Assembly (NCBI GenBank): GCA_964036315.1
Contig: OZ038517.1
Coordinates: forward strand, 16,249,713-16,313,712
From: Acanthosepion esculentum
Lineage: Eukaryota > Mollusca > Cephalopoda > Sepiida > Sepiidae
Length of the DNA: 64,000 bases
Direction: 5' to 3'
In this document: positions 18,590 to 26,480 of the stretch, piece after piece
How positions within the stretch are numbered: position 1 is the stretch's first letter
How the letters are laid out: the number at the start of each line of letters is the position of its first letter
Made by a program: the position numbers and the translations under genes
The notes under the pieces: generated by a model
The model's database searches: none
What the model was told of the DNA's origin: nothing
The model's input: only the letters and a program-made list of their open reading frames with translations

Positions 18590-18807
18590 TCGCCCTCGAT
18601 TCTCGGCATTTAGGCTGGCGACGGTGGTAATTAATATTAGGACAAGCCCCAGGGGACCTTTCCCCAGGCATTACATCTCTTACGGGACAGGGGGCTGGGT
18701 TCATTGCCTGGCGTCTGAGTGAAAGTGTGAAGGGGGCTTCGACAATTTTTCTGCTGTATTGTCGTTTGAAACCTCAATCTTGTATCGTGGGCACTCTGAT
18801 CAATACA
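18590..18807 (+). repeat. U2-like repeat unit E
   Basis: Body with AATATTAGGACAAGCCCCAG, CCCCAGGCATTACATCTC, CCTGGCGTCTGAG, GACAATTTTTCTG (Sm-site-like) and CGTGGGCACTCTGAT. It leads straight into a clear U2 5'-end fragment at 18,808. That junction suggests the repeat bodies and U2 sequence belong to one family. Confidence 0.6.
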
Positions 18808-18860
18808 ATCGCTTCTCGCCCTTTTGGCTAAGATCACGTTGTAGTATCTATTCTCAGATT
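18808..18860 (+). pseudogene. U2 snRNA 5'-end fragment 1
   Basis: ATCGCTTCTCGCCCTTTTGG then CTAAGATCACGTTGTAGTAT then CTATTCTCAG follows the strongly conserved first ~50 nt of U2 snRNA. It includes the GTAGTA branch-site recognition element, with a missing G in CGGCC and a few substitutions. The match stops before the Sm site and 3' stem-loops, so it is not a functional U2 gene. A weaker echo (TTGCCTTTTGGCTGAGATTC) follows at about 18,872. Confidence 0.85.
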
Positions 18861-18960
18861 ACTCGCTGAATGATTGCCTTTTGGCTGAGATTCGATCACT
18901 GATACATGTCTGGCACAGGGATTCGTCCCTGCGCTGGTAGTTTCGCGGCTACGTCTAGCT

Positions 18961-19011
18961 ATGACCAGCTTTGACCAGCTTGGACAAGCTAAGACCAGCT
19001 AAGACCAGCGG
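18961..19011. repeat. ~10-bp minisatellite (GACCAGCTAA-like)
   Basis: Five imperfect tandem copies: GACCAGCTTT, GACCAGCTTG, GACAAGCTAA, GACCAGCTAA, GACCAGC. Confidence 0.85.
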
Positions 19012-19089
19012 CCCGGGTGAAAACACTCGTGTCCCCACGTTAAAAACCGACCTTGTGTCACAACCTGACTCAGTGGGGGGTGAAGTAAA
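19012..19089 (+). repeat. U2-like repeat unit F (3' part)
   Basis: Holds ACTCGTGTCCCCACGTTAAA, CCGACCTTGTGTCACAACC and CAGTGGGGGG, the 3' part of the unit consensus. It is followed immediately by a second U2 5'-end fragment. Confidence 0.55.
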
Positions 19090-19140
19090 TACCTCTCGGT
19101 CTCTTGGGCAAGATCAAAGTGTAGTATCTGTTTTTATCAG
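19090..19140 (+). pseudogene. U2 snRNA 5'-end fragment 2
   Basis: ACCTCTCGGTCTCTTGGGCA then AGATCAAAGTGTAGTATCTG then TTTTTATCAG matches the U2 5' domain, including GTGTAGTATCTGTT, with changes in the first stem. The match ends at about nt 50 of U2. Confidence 0.85.
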
Positions 19141-19150
19141 CTCATCCCGA

Positions 19151-19440
19151 TTCTCTCCCTCTCTCCACTTTTATCTTTCTTTTTTCTTTCTTTCTTTCAT
19201 TTTATCACTGAAGCCATATAATGTCCTTTCCCCTTGTGACGAACAAATTCCTGGCAGCCCTAAAAGATAGGAATTGCAAAAAACAAATCATACACAACAT
19301 TACTTATTACATCTTGAGTACACCTCTGTCCATGCAAGAACCACAACTAAATATTTTTCTCCCTAAATATATGGTACCTCATTTTTTTGCGTCTTATTTT
19401 GTCTGGTTTTATTTTATTTTATTTTTTTTAAATGGGAATC
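19151..19440. other. Unassigned sequence
   Basis: T/C-rich stretch followed by AT-rich sequence. No gene recognised. Confidence 0.5.
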
Positions 19441-19710
19441 ACGCCATGCAAGGCAGTAAAGCCACTAAATCCCAAAGGATTACAGGGTGTGGTAGAATTA
19501 GGAACAGAAACATTAATGGTGAACAAAAAAGAAAAATGAGAAATCAGGGGGACACAGCATTTAAATTTTTGCAGATTAAAGTTGGCTGGGAAGGAGCGGG
19601 AAGAGAGTTCCACAAGCGAGAAGTGTGAGAAAAGGAACTGTTAGCATAGAACTTACGGCTGCATTTAGCCAGATTAACACTAAATTAATGAGATCTCGAC
19701 GCCAGTAAAA
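19441..19710 (-). mobile_element. LINE 3'-end copy (truncated)
   Basis: On the plus strand it runs ATTACAGGGTGTGGTAGAAT…TTTAAATTTTTGCAGATTAA…GTTCCACAAGCGAGAAGTGT…TAGCCAG. These landmarks repeat 230-260 bp further on at the start of the larger copy (19,719). It is the reverse complement of the LINE 3' UTR and last codons. Confidence 0.75.
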
Positions 19711-19718
19711 TACTAGGA

Positions 19719-20380
19719 GTTACAGGGCGTTGAAGAATTAGAAACAGGAAAATTAATAATGATGAACAGAAAGAGAAAATAGTAATCAGGAGGACAGTAG
19801 ATAGCAATTGACATTGTATTTAAATTTTTGCAGATTAAAGTTGACTTGAAAGCATGAAGCCGGAAGGGAGTTTCACAAGCAAGAAGTGTGAGAAAAGAAA
19901 GTGTTAGCATAGAATTTACGGTTACGTCTAGCCAGCTCACCTATAAATTATTGAGATCTTGATGCCAGTCTGGTATTGTGCTTAAATTCAAAAACTCTAG
20001 GTACCATAGCAAAGAACACACCTGAACAATTACCATGAAAGTATTTATAGAAAAGATATAAAGAGGCAACCTTCCGGCGGTGGGGAAATAACTGAAGCCG
20101 AGCTGCCAGATCGGGACCAATAATATTGCTGATTCTTCTTTGGATCATATCAAGGAGCTCAAGGTAAATAGCAGGTACACCGGACCATATGTGGCAGCAA
20201 TATTCGAGTATAGACGAGTGGCAGATATAGATATGTACAATATCTTCAGGAGAGAAAAATTGTCTCGCCCGACATAGTGAAACGACTTTCTTAGCAGCTG
20301 ACCGAGCAATGGAATCAACATAGCCTTTCCACTTCATATCAGCATAAAACGTGAGCCCGAGAAGGTGCAATGAGTCACTT
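19719..20380 (-). pseudogene. LINE RT C-terminal region, best-preserved copy
   Basis: The minus-strand frame from 20,370 is open for 140 codons: LGLTFYADMKWKGYVDSIAR, then FSPEDIVHIYICHSSILEYC, CHIWSGVPAIYLELLDMIQR, then LYLFYKYFHGNCSGVFFAMV. This is the region after the reverse-transcriptase palm of Jockey/CR1-like LINEs (thumb and C-terminal extension). The YADD box and everything upstream are absent (5' truncation). The expected RTSRLWNSLP…LQLFK segment is degraded toward 19,750. A truncated 3' end of the same family is tandem to it at 19,441. Confidence 0.85.
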
Positions 20381-20506
20381 TCCTGGAAGGATAGTATCAG
20401 CCATGCTGACTGATGGCAAAACTTCTGATATGGAAAATTTGTTGTCTCTTGAAATACCTGATTGACTTGGAGTCAACTCATACAACAAAAAACGAAAGCA
20501 AAACAC

Positions 20507-20543
<37 letters not shown>
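20507..20543. repeat. (AAT)n microsatellite
   Basis: About 12 ATA/AAT units, immediately upstream of, and in frame with, the LINE fragment that follows. Confidence 0.95.
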
Positions 20544-20545
<2 letters not shown>

Positions 20546-20945
20546 CCACCCTGACCCAGTTACGGAGATAGGACCTGTTACAATTCTATGGGACTACACA
20601 ATACACACTGACAGAACAATCAAAGCCAACCGCCCAGACATTGTTATTAAAGACCACAAACAAAATAAGTGCCTCCTTATTGATATGGCAGTCCCTGCAG
20701 ACTGTAGTGTATCTTTGAAGATATTCGAAAAACTGTCAAAATACAAGGACCTTGGAATAGAAATCTCAAAAACGTGGCACATGGGAACATCAACAATCCT
20801 TGTTGTAGTTGGAGCCCTCGGATTGATTGGAAAAGATTCCAGTAGACTAATTGAAGGGATTCCTGAAATCCCGTGCCTTAAAGAAATACAAAAAATTATT
20901 CTTACGAGTACAGATCACACTTTACGAAGGGCTTTATCTATGTAA
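20544..20945 (+). pseudogene. C-terminal part of a LINE with restriction-like endonuclease
   Basis: One open frame of about 133 codons to the stop at 20,943: WDYTIHTDRTIKANRPDIVI, then LLIDMAVPADCSVSLKIFEK, LSKYKDLGIEISKTWHMGTS and GALGLIGK. The RPD at 20,631-20,639 is followed by exactly 14 residues and then D (20,682). This fits the RPD-X(12-14)-D/E motif of the PD-(D/E)XK restriction-like endonuclease in R2/R4/Dong-type non-LTR retrotransposons, which nicks the target for reverse transcription. The reverse transcriptase is missing (5' truncation), and an A-rich end follows at about 21,010. It has no stops or frameshifts and is one of the least decayed fragments in the window. Assignment to a specific clade (R4/Dong-like) is inference. 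Confidence 0.75.
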
Positions 20946-21015
20946 TTTTTTTTTGTCAGTGGAAATGTGAAGAGACTTGCTGTCACTTGGCCTTAGAAAA
21001 CTTACATCGTTAAAT

Positions 21016-21574
21016 AAATAAAAATAAGAGACCGAAAATCCGACCGAGATGTTCCTATCCAATGACTGTCGGCCACATTCTGATCTGTCGAGGCTTGTTT
21101 TTCCTATTCTGTCTCATTCGAGTTCATTCGTTTGTGCTCTGTTAGCTGGACACTGTCCGCAACCCCGGGGGGACATTATCGCTAGGTTATAGCTATCAAA
21201 GTTAACTGGTGTGTATCAGAATCATTCAGGAGTGGCTTTTCAATCGATAAAGCGAACGAAAAGGTATTGATCTGTATCGATTATATTCAACATGGATAGA
21301 AATGCTTTCGCCGTCTATCTATGGCGCCTTTGCAAGGATGATTCAGTTTGAAGAGCAAAAGAGTGTAGCAGCTATTGCTGCTGGTCTTTAAATGACTTCC
21401 CGAACCACGAGACGAAGAAGGGTTTAGGGTTAGAGTTAAAATCCGAGAAAAACACAACGATTATGAAAAGAGACGATTAAAAAAAAAAAAAGATTTGGTG
21501 CCTTGTCATGAAGAACGTTCTCAATCCACGCTAACCTACGTCGATCCTGGTCAGTAGCTCGACAGGTGACCGCT
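21016..21574. other. Unassigned sequence
   Basis: No gene recognised. GGGTTTAGGGTTAGAGTTA (21,420-21,438) is a three-unit telomere-like remnant. A 12-bp A run lies at about 21,480. Confidence 0.5.
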
Positions 21575-21725
21575 TGGAAATACCAGGTGCTGTAAGATTT
21601 GACGTACGGCTCGGGGTTCCAAATAGGGAGCCGAGTTCTAATTACGGTCGGGTTTGTTATATTCACTTACGCGCAAAATACCCTTGGGAAAGGGTCCACC
21701 TCTACTCCACCCAGCTATGCGTTAA
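21575..21725 (+). mobile_element. tRNA-derived SINE, copy 2 (diverged)
   Basis: GGGAGCCGAGTTCTAATTAC (B-box region), CACTTACGCGCAAAATACCC, TTGGGAAAGG and CACCCAGCTATG align with copies 607-830 and 25,290-25,506. It is more diverged and lacks the 3' body. Confidence 0.65.
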
Positions 21726-22020
21726 TTAGTAGGACATGTACCAGTAAAATATTATTATGCCCATAAAATTCTTGCAATCTAAAATATTTTCTGGCTTTAA
21801 ATAACCTGAAAAAGGTTGATAAGTCGTAGAAAATGAATCAATCAATTATACTGGGCGCTCAACACCTGTGTCCTTGTACACCATTCGGCAAATATCGGTA
21901 TGAACCCAGATAGAAAGAGAGTGATTGATAAAGAGAGCAATAAATTTAGAGAGGAAGAAAGAAAATGGAAAAAGGGGAGGAAAGCGAGAGAGAAGAGAGA
22001 GATGTGTGTACAAGAATATA
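21726..22020. other. Unassigned; purine-rich from 21,900
   Basis: From about 21,905 the plus strand is GA-rich (AGAGGAAGAAAG…GAGAGAAGAGAGAG). No gene recognised. Confidence 0.55.
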
Positions 22021-22022
22021 AG

Positions 22023-22023
<1 letters not shown>

Positions 22024-22066
<43 letters not shown>
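22024..22066. repeat. (TA)n microsatellite
   Basis: Pure TA run. Confidence 0.97.
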
Positions 22067-22070
<4 letters not shown>

Positions 22071-22444
22071 TATATAAAGAAGAGTAATACATTTCAGATG
22101 CAACAAGGAAGGTCTTCAGTGATGCACTGTCTTCATAGCCGATTTCGGGTTTTGCATCATATCGGCTCCAACAGCAACCCCGACCTAATTCCACAAGATT
22201 CAGGCCGCCTCCTTGATAGCGTTTTGCTACGCACTTCGACATTGCAAAAAAGATAAATAAAATATGGCTAGGATTCCGACCGTTCTTATTGACATACGTC
22301 AGTCAACATCAGCCAATGAAATAAGGACTTTCCCCGCTTCCCTCCTATATAGTCTTGTATTTTGCTACATCCGGTTTTGATTTGCGCTATTTCCTGGAAT
22401 TCGTAACGAGGTAAGCTGGACTCGTTCTTGCAAGGTTCAATCCA
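22067..22444 (+). promoter_or_regulatory. Promoter-like region (CCAAT, GGACTTTCC, TATATAG)
   Basis: AGCCAATGAAA (about 22,311) is followed by GGACTTTCCCC (about 22,325) and CTATATAGTC (about 22,347) within 45 bp, a typical pol II promoter or LTR spacing. The upstream part resembles the LTR-like block at 14,650-14,900 only weakly. No transcript or gene is visible downstream. This may be a solo-LTR remnant or chance. Confidence 0.3.
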
Positions 22445-22757
22445 ATGTTTTACATTTCATTAATATATATATATATTATATTAGCTCCTGAAAAATTAAT
22501 TTCGGTTGAGCCCTTTGGTTTGAGGTGTGAATTTGCAAACAGTGACTACTTAATATATATGTATACATATGCATTTATGTATAGCTGCTTGTGTTTTTGT
22601 ATATGTGTATGCGTATGTATATTTATGTGTTCTTTTATGTGTATATGCTTATATGTATGTATATGTGCGTGTATATATATATATATATATGTTTTTGTGT
22701 ATGTATGTGTGACTATGTATATATGAATATTTTTAGATATATATTTATGTCGATATG

Positions 22758-22788
<31 letters not shown>
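22445..22788. repeat. AT/TG-rich low-complexity region with (TA)n
   Basis: TATGTATATGTGTATGCGTATG-like sequence with TA runs at 22,675-22,690 and 22,759-22,787. The opposing ORFs here are compositional artefacts. Confidence 0.85.
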
Positions 22789-22792
<4 letters not shown>

Positions 22793-22804
22793 AAATTACG
22801 AAGA

Positions 22805-22858
<54 letters not shown>

Positions 22859-22925
22859 TATGAATATTATGAAATTTATATGAATAATTATTAATATAAC
22901 GAATATGAATCTTCGTAATTTTATG
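22789..22925. repeat. Foldback with (TA)n loop
   Basis: CATAAAATTACGAAGATTCA (22,789) and TGAATCTTCGTAATTTTATG (ending 22,925) are exact reverse complements flanking a TA run and an AT-rich stretch. Confidence 0.93.
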
Positions 22926-23036
22926 TTTTTAGTCACTTAAAATAGTTCTTTACTTAACACTTTATTTAATCAAAATTTTTATATTAAAGGTGTTTTTTAA
23001 AATAATTTATATTAATATTTTATTATTATTATTATC

Positions 23037-23073
<37 letters not shown>

Positions 23074-23197
23074 TTACTTTCATAATTGTCAACAATTTTT
23101 GTGGGAATTATAACGATTATAATGCGATGACAAATTTCCCACGATTGCGCCTAGCATGAAACAGCCTGTCGCCTCTGAGTGTTGACTTCAATGTTCA

Positions 23198-23200
<3 letters not shown>
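22926..23200. other. AT-rich spacer with (ATT)n
   Basis: ATT/TTA trinucleotide repeats at about 23,018-23,077; otherwise nothing recognised. Confidence 0.7.

Positions 23201-23281
<81 letters not shown>
23201..23281. repeat. (TA)n microsatellite
   Basis: TA run of about 81 bp, preceded by GTTGACTTCAATGTTCA. The run at 23,443 is preceded by nearly the same sequence (GTTGACTTCCATGTTCAC), so the two runs share a duplicated flank. Confidence 0.95.
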
Positions 23282-23283
<2 letters not shown>

Positions 23284-23441
23284 TTATTTAACGAAGACAA
23301 TTTGTATATTATCATATTTATATTCCATGGGTATTTTAGTAGGTTCCCTGTGAATATGTGGTATTGTGCTGTATGTTGGATCGAATAGTGAACGAGTTCT
23401 TCTGGTGATTGAGTAAATTGTAGTGTTGACTTCCATGTTCA

Positions 23442-23442
<1 letters not shown>

Positions 23443-23497
<55 letters not shown>
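23443..23497. repeat. (TA)n microsatellite with duplicated flank
   Basis: TA run preceded by GTTGACTTCCATGTTCAC, as at 23,181-23,200. Confidence 0.95.
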
Positions 23498-23498
<1 letters not shown>

Positions 23499-23566
23499 CT
23501 TCAAGGCGGGAGGGAGAAAGGGAACACTTAACATATTATATATGAAATGAAACGCCAGTGGCCAAG

Positions 23567-23902
23567 ATGGCTGAATTCGTAATTGAAGAGCGAGATGCGA
23601 AAAGACTGACATTGAGGCAGATTCAAAGACAGAATTTTTGTTTTGAACAATTTCCTTATCTTCCCTTTGTTTATCACAGACTCACAGTTCTTCGTAACCA
23701 ACGAAAAAATTCTTGGCACTTCGAACGGAAGCCGTTATCTGATCCATTGGGTTATGATGTTATTATTCACGTGTCAAATCCAGGGATCTTTCCTTACGGA
23801 TTTCCTACGCAAGTCATCATCGAATCCACGGAGGTATACACTGTTCACTTCTACCTGTCACACGGAAAACTTTTTGGGGAATTACGAGCGGAAGACCTTT
23901 AA
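23567..23902 (+). CDS. Hypothetical 111-residue ORF, unrecognised
   Basis: ATG at 23,567 sits in a favourable context (A at -3, G at +4) within CCAAGATGGC, which also resembles a YY1 site as found at the 5' ends of some LINEs and genes. The frame is open for 111 codons: [20 protein letters not shown] at the N-terminus, a mixed aromatic/basic middle, and [18 protein letters not shown] at the C-terminus. No signal peptide or membrane segment is obvious and no family is recognised. Overlapping ORFs in another frame (87 codons) and on the opposite strand (63 codons) weaken the case. It may be a single-exon gene piece, a transposon fragment or chance. Confidence 0.25.
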   Translation: MAEFVIEERDAKRLTLRQIQRQNFCFEQFPYLPFVYHRLTVLRNQRKNSWHFERKPLSDPLGYDVIIHVSNPGIFPYGFPTQVIIESTEVYTVHFYLSHGKLFGELRAEDL

Positions 23903-23946
23903 ATAAAATACGCCGAGGGACAAGTGATGGGCATGTTTGCAATACT

Positions 23947-23947
<1 letters not shown>

Positions 23948-24008
<61 letters not shown>

Positions 24009-24064
24009 ACATTCTCTTCATATCTATCTATATATCTATCTATCTATCTATCACATTCTTTTCA

Positions 24065-24104
<40 letters not shown>

Positions 24105-24116
24105 ACATTCTCTTCA

Positions 24117-24180
<64 letters not shown>

Positions 24181-24217
24181 GCATTCTCTTCATAACTATC
24201 TATCTATCTATCTAGCT
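23948..24217. repeat. (CTAT)n blocks with 16-bp spacer, higher-order repeat
   Basis: Four runs of CTAT/TATC tetranucleotides are separated by CACATTCTCTTCATAT, which recurs at about 24,008, 24,052, 24,104 and (as GCATTCTCTTCATAACT) 24,181. The repeat therefore grew by duplication of block plus spacer. Confidence 0.95.
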
Positions 24218-24261
24218 ATTGCAAATATCACATTTTCTGGGTTATACGATAAAACACTCGC

Positions 24262-24685
24262 GCCACCAATAGGAAGGGAGGGAGGGAGGAATTAGGAAGG
24301 TAGGATGGAAAGGAGAGAGGAATTAAGAAGGAAGGGAGGGAGGGAAGACGGGAGAAAGGAAAGAAGGAAGGAAGGGAAGGAGGGAGGGGAGGAAGCAAGG
24401 AAGGAATGGAGGAAGGGAGGGAGGAAGGGAGGGTGGGGGTTTCAGGGAGAAATTACGAAGGAAGGAAGGGAGGGAGGGAGGGAGGAGGGAAGAAAGGAAG
24501 GGAGGAAGCAAGGAAGGAAGAAAGGAGAGAAGGAAGGAAGGGAGGGAGGAAGGGAGGGTGGGGTTTCAGGGAGGAATTAGGAAGAAAGGAAGGAAGGAAG
24601 CTAGTGAGAGAGGGAGAGAGGAAGGAAGAAAGGGGGGAAGGAAGGAAGGGAGGGAGGTAGGGACGGAGGGAGGGAGGGAGGAAAG
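24262..24685. repeat. Polypurine (GGAA/GGGA)n tract
   Basis: About 420 bp almost purely purine on the plus strand. It includes a larger repeat: GGGTTTCAGGGAGAAATTAC at 24,436-24,455 recurs as GGGTTTCAGGGAGGAATTAG at 24,561-24,580, about 125 bp apart. ORFs across it are artefacts. Confidence 0.95.
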
Positions 24686-24768
24686 TCTATTGTATTTTGG
24701 AATCTGTCATTTTTTCTATTCATTTAGATATCATTTGTGTGATTTTACTCTTAAATTAAGGAAATGTA

Positions 24769-24773
<5 letters not shown>

Positions 24774-24824
<51 letters not shown>
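24774..24824. repeat. (TA)n microsatellite
   Basis: Pure TA run. Confidence 0.97.
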
Positions 24825-24827
<3 letters not shown>

Positions 24828-24939
24828 TTTTAACAAATATGTCTATTAAATTAACAGTATTTAAAGATTACAATTTTATATACAAGAAACTAAGCAGAAT
24901 AATGTTCGTAATAAAAAAAAGAAAAAAAGAAAAGAAAAA

Positions 24940-25075
24940 AATCCTGCCATAGAGGGGATTTCATCAAAGCATTTATCATGAAATTTTTTATAGAAAAGGC
25001 ACAGGGAAGCTGCGTTACAGTTGTGGAATAGTCATTGAATCCGAGATGCCAGGTCAGCTCGAAATATCGTTGTCG
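24940..25075 (-). pseudogene. LINE RT C-terminal remnant (short)
   Basis: TTTATCATGAAATTTTTTAT and AAAAGGCACAGGGAAGCTG correspond to TTACCATGAAAGTATTTATA and AAAAG.. in the 19,719 copy, followed by CCGAGATGCCAGGTCAG versus CCGAGCTGCCAGATCGG. Very short and decayed. Confidence 0.55.
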
Positions 25076-25289
25076 TCCGTCTCGAGAGACGATGGAGTAG
25101 CGCGGTGCGCTAGGAGTCCGGGCGGGGTATATGGAGAATTAGGGCTGCCCAGACGTCTAGTTCCCCCTCTCGGCCTTGCCCCAAAGGTGAGGATAAACCA
25201 ATACAGTTTGTTACCAACGCGGGTGCAGCAGTTGCTGGAAGGTAGCACAAAGTGCCGTCCATCCGCCTTCGGGCCTCCACTCCGTGTTT
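25076..25289. other. GC-rich unassigned sequence
   Basis: Contains the palindrome CGTCTCGAGAGACG (25,078-25,091) and GC-rich text. It adjoins the SINE and may be its 3' body, but the other SINE copies do not share it. Confidence 0.4.
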
Positions 25290-25506
25290 GAATTCAGAGT
25301 TGTCATTCTCCTAGACCAGTTGCCATCCAAGGCAATAGAACCCAGTCTGTCCTGCTATTTACCCATAGCTGGAGGGAGACGAAGAGGATTCACACCTTTC
25401 CCAAGGGTATTAGGATGTAAGTGAATGTAATGGATTCGACTGGAATTCGAACTCGGCTCTCCGATTCCTTAATCCAAGCCGCTATCCATTACTCCACCGT
25501 GCTCGA
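25290..25506 (-). mobile_element. tRNA-derived SINE, copy 3 (most complete)
   Basis: On the minus strand it starts GAGCACGGTGGAGTAATGGA (box A region) with B box GAGTTCGAATTCC about 50 nt later. It then has TACCCTTGGGAAAGG, CAGCTATGGGTAAATAGCAG and CAACTGGTCTAGGAGAATGA. It provides the tRNA head missing from copy 1. Confidence 0.8.
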
Positions 25507-25587
25507 AATTTAAAGCAGAATCAACACACCAAATGGGACGAGATTATTTAGAGAAGAGATGAGAGTTGTGGCAGGAGATATTTATAG

Positions 25588-25860
25588 CTGCTTCAGCACG
25601 ATAATGCGCCCGCTCAAAACGTCCTGAGCACCCGGCAGTTCCTGGCCGATAAGAAGATCGCAGCAACGTGACAACCTCACTATTCGACCGCTCCTGCTCT
25701 GCGTGACTTTTTTCTTTTCCCCAAGCTCAAGGGAGTCATCAAGGGCACTTGTTTCCTCATCAAGAGGCCCGTAACAATGGAGCTGTCGACAAGCATGACA
25801 GAGAAGGATAGAAAATTGTACTAAACTATGATCAATTTGCAGGGGGGAAACTATATAGTG
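25588..25860 (+). pseudogene. Mariner-type transposase fragment (second subfamily)
   Basis: The frame reads QHDNAPAQNVLSTRQFLADK, then one stop (TGA 25,669-25,671), then QPHYSTAPALRDFFLFPKLK, GVIKGT and so on to TAA. D in QHDNAP and D in LRDFF are exactly 34 residues apart (counting the stop position as one), the D34D spacing of mariner. The SPDLAP motif is degraded to STAPAL. The sequence differs clearly from the 9,594 transposase (DFFLFPKLK versus DYHLFRSLQ), so a different mariner subfamily is represented. No terminal repeats or N-terminal half were found. Confidence 0.8.
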
Positions 25861-26230
25861 TGTTTGGAAACTGGAATCAGTTGTTTGTGACATCTGTCCC
25901 GTTACCTTTCAGACAGACGTCGTATATGTATGTGTGTGTGTGTGTGTGTGTTTGTGTGTGGGCGTCATATTAATGTATACCCGCATATATGTGTGTACGC
26001 ATATATCAACAAGATTTTACAAGGTACATTTTTATATTTTATTACGTTTTTCGTGTAGCCGTACAAGACATTTCTTTTCTAGGCTTAATGAATTTAAAAA
26101 TCGTCTAAAGGTTTCTTGATATCCAATACTTTCGGCATTGGCCATTTTCAATGATTTTTTTTTAATACTGTTATAATAAATCATGTTTAAGTGCTATTGT
26201 CGACGGCAGGAAAGTGGCTGCAAGTCGACA
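25861..26230. other. Unassigned, with (TG)n and one hammerhead-like hairpin (minus)
   Basis: A TG run lies at 25,925-25,958. On the minus strand GGCCAATGCC (26,134-26,143) followed by GAAAG resembles hammerhead stem II plus GAAA, but the CTGANGA core is not present. Confidence 0.4.
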
Positions 26231-26234
26231 TATA

Positions 26235-26290
26235 CAAATACGGCCAGTATATTGTGGCCATGTTCATAATGGCTGTTATTAAGGTTGGAT
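26235..26290. repeat. Dispersed repeat with hairpin core, copy 2
   Basis: CAAATACGGCCAGTATATTG then TGGCCATGTTCATAATGGCTG matches 5,307-5,365. Confidence 0.65.
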
Positions 26291-26377
26291 TATTTTTTTA
26301 TAATACGGCTTTGCATCAATTTTAAACGCTTTTCAACGAAACGTGTATTAAAAACAGATTACTGCCCAAATGCAGAA

Positions 26378-26424
26378 CACACACACATACACACACACGC
26401 ACACACACATATATATATATATAT
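26378..26424. repeat. (CA)n(TA)n compound microsatellite
   Basis: CA-rich run passing into TA, in the same position relative to the dispersed repeat as 5,449-5,498. Confidence 0.93.
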
Positions 26425-26480
26425 TGTGTGTATTTAGGCAGCATTTTTTCATTCATACATGTTTCATTAAATAATATAGA

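Noticed and set aside
18808..19140. Functional U2 snRNA genes.
   Set aside because: Both matches end near nucleotide 50, lack the Sm site and 3' stem-loops, and have changes in the first stem.
22311..22360. Host gene promoter with NF-kB-like site.
   Set aside because: Motifs are short and no gene follows; kept only as a low-confidence promoter-like or LTR-like region.
22546..22857. Overlapping ORFs rich in Tyr, Ile, Cys and His on both strands.
   Set aside because: TATG/TGTA low-complexity sequence translated in several frames.
24305..24660. Gly/Arg/Glu/Lys-rich ORFs resembling RNA-binding low-complexity proteins.
   Set aside because: Translation of the GGAA/GGGA polypurine tract in several frames at once.
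25582..25893. 103-codon minus-strand ORF.
   Set aside because: It is the shadow of the plus-strand mariner transposase fragment, which shows clear HDNAP and DFFLFPKLK motifs.
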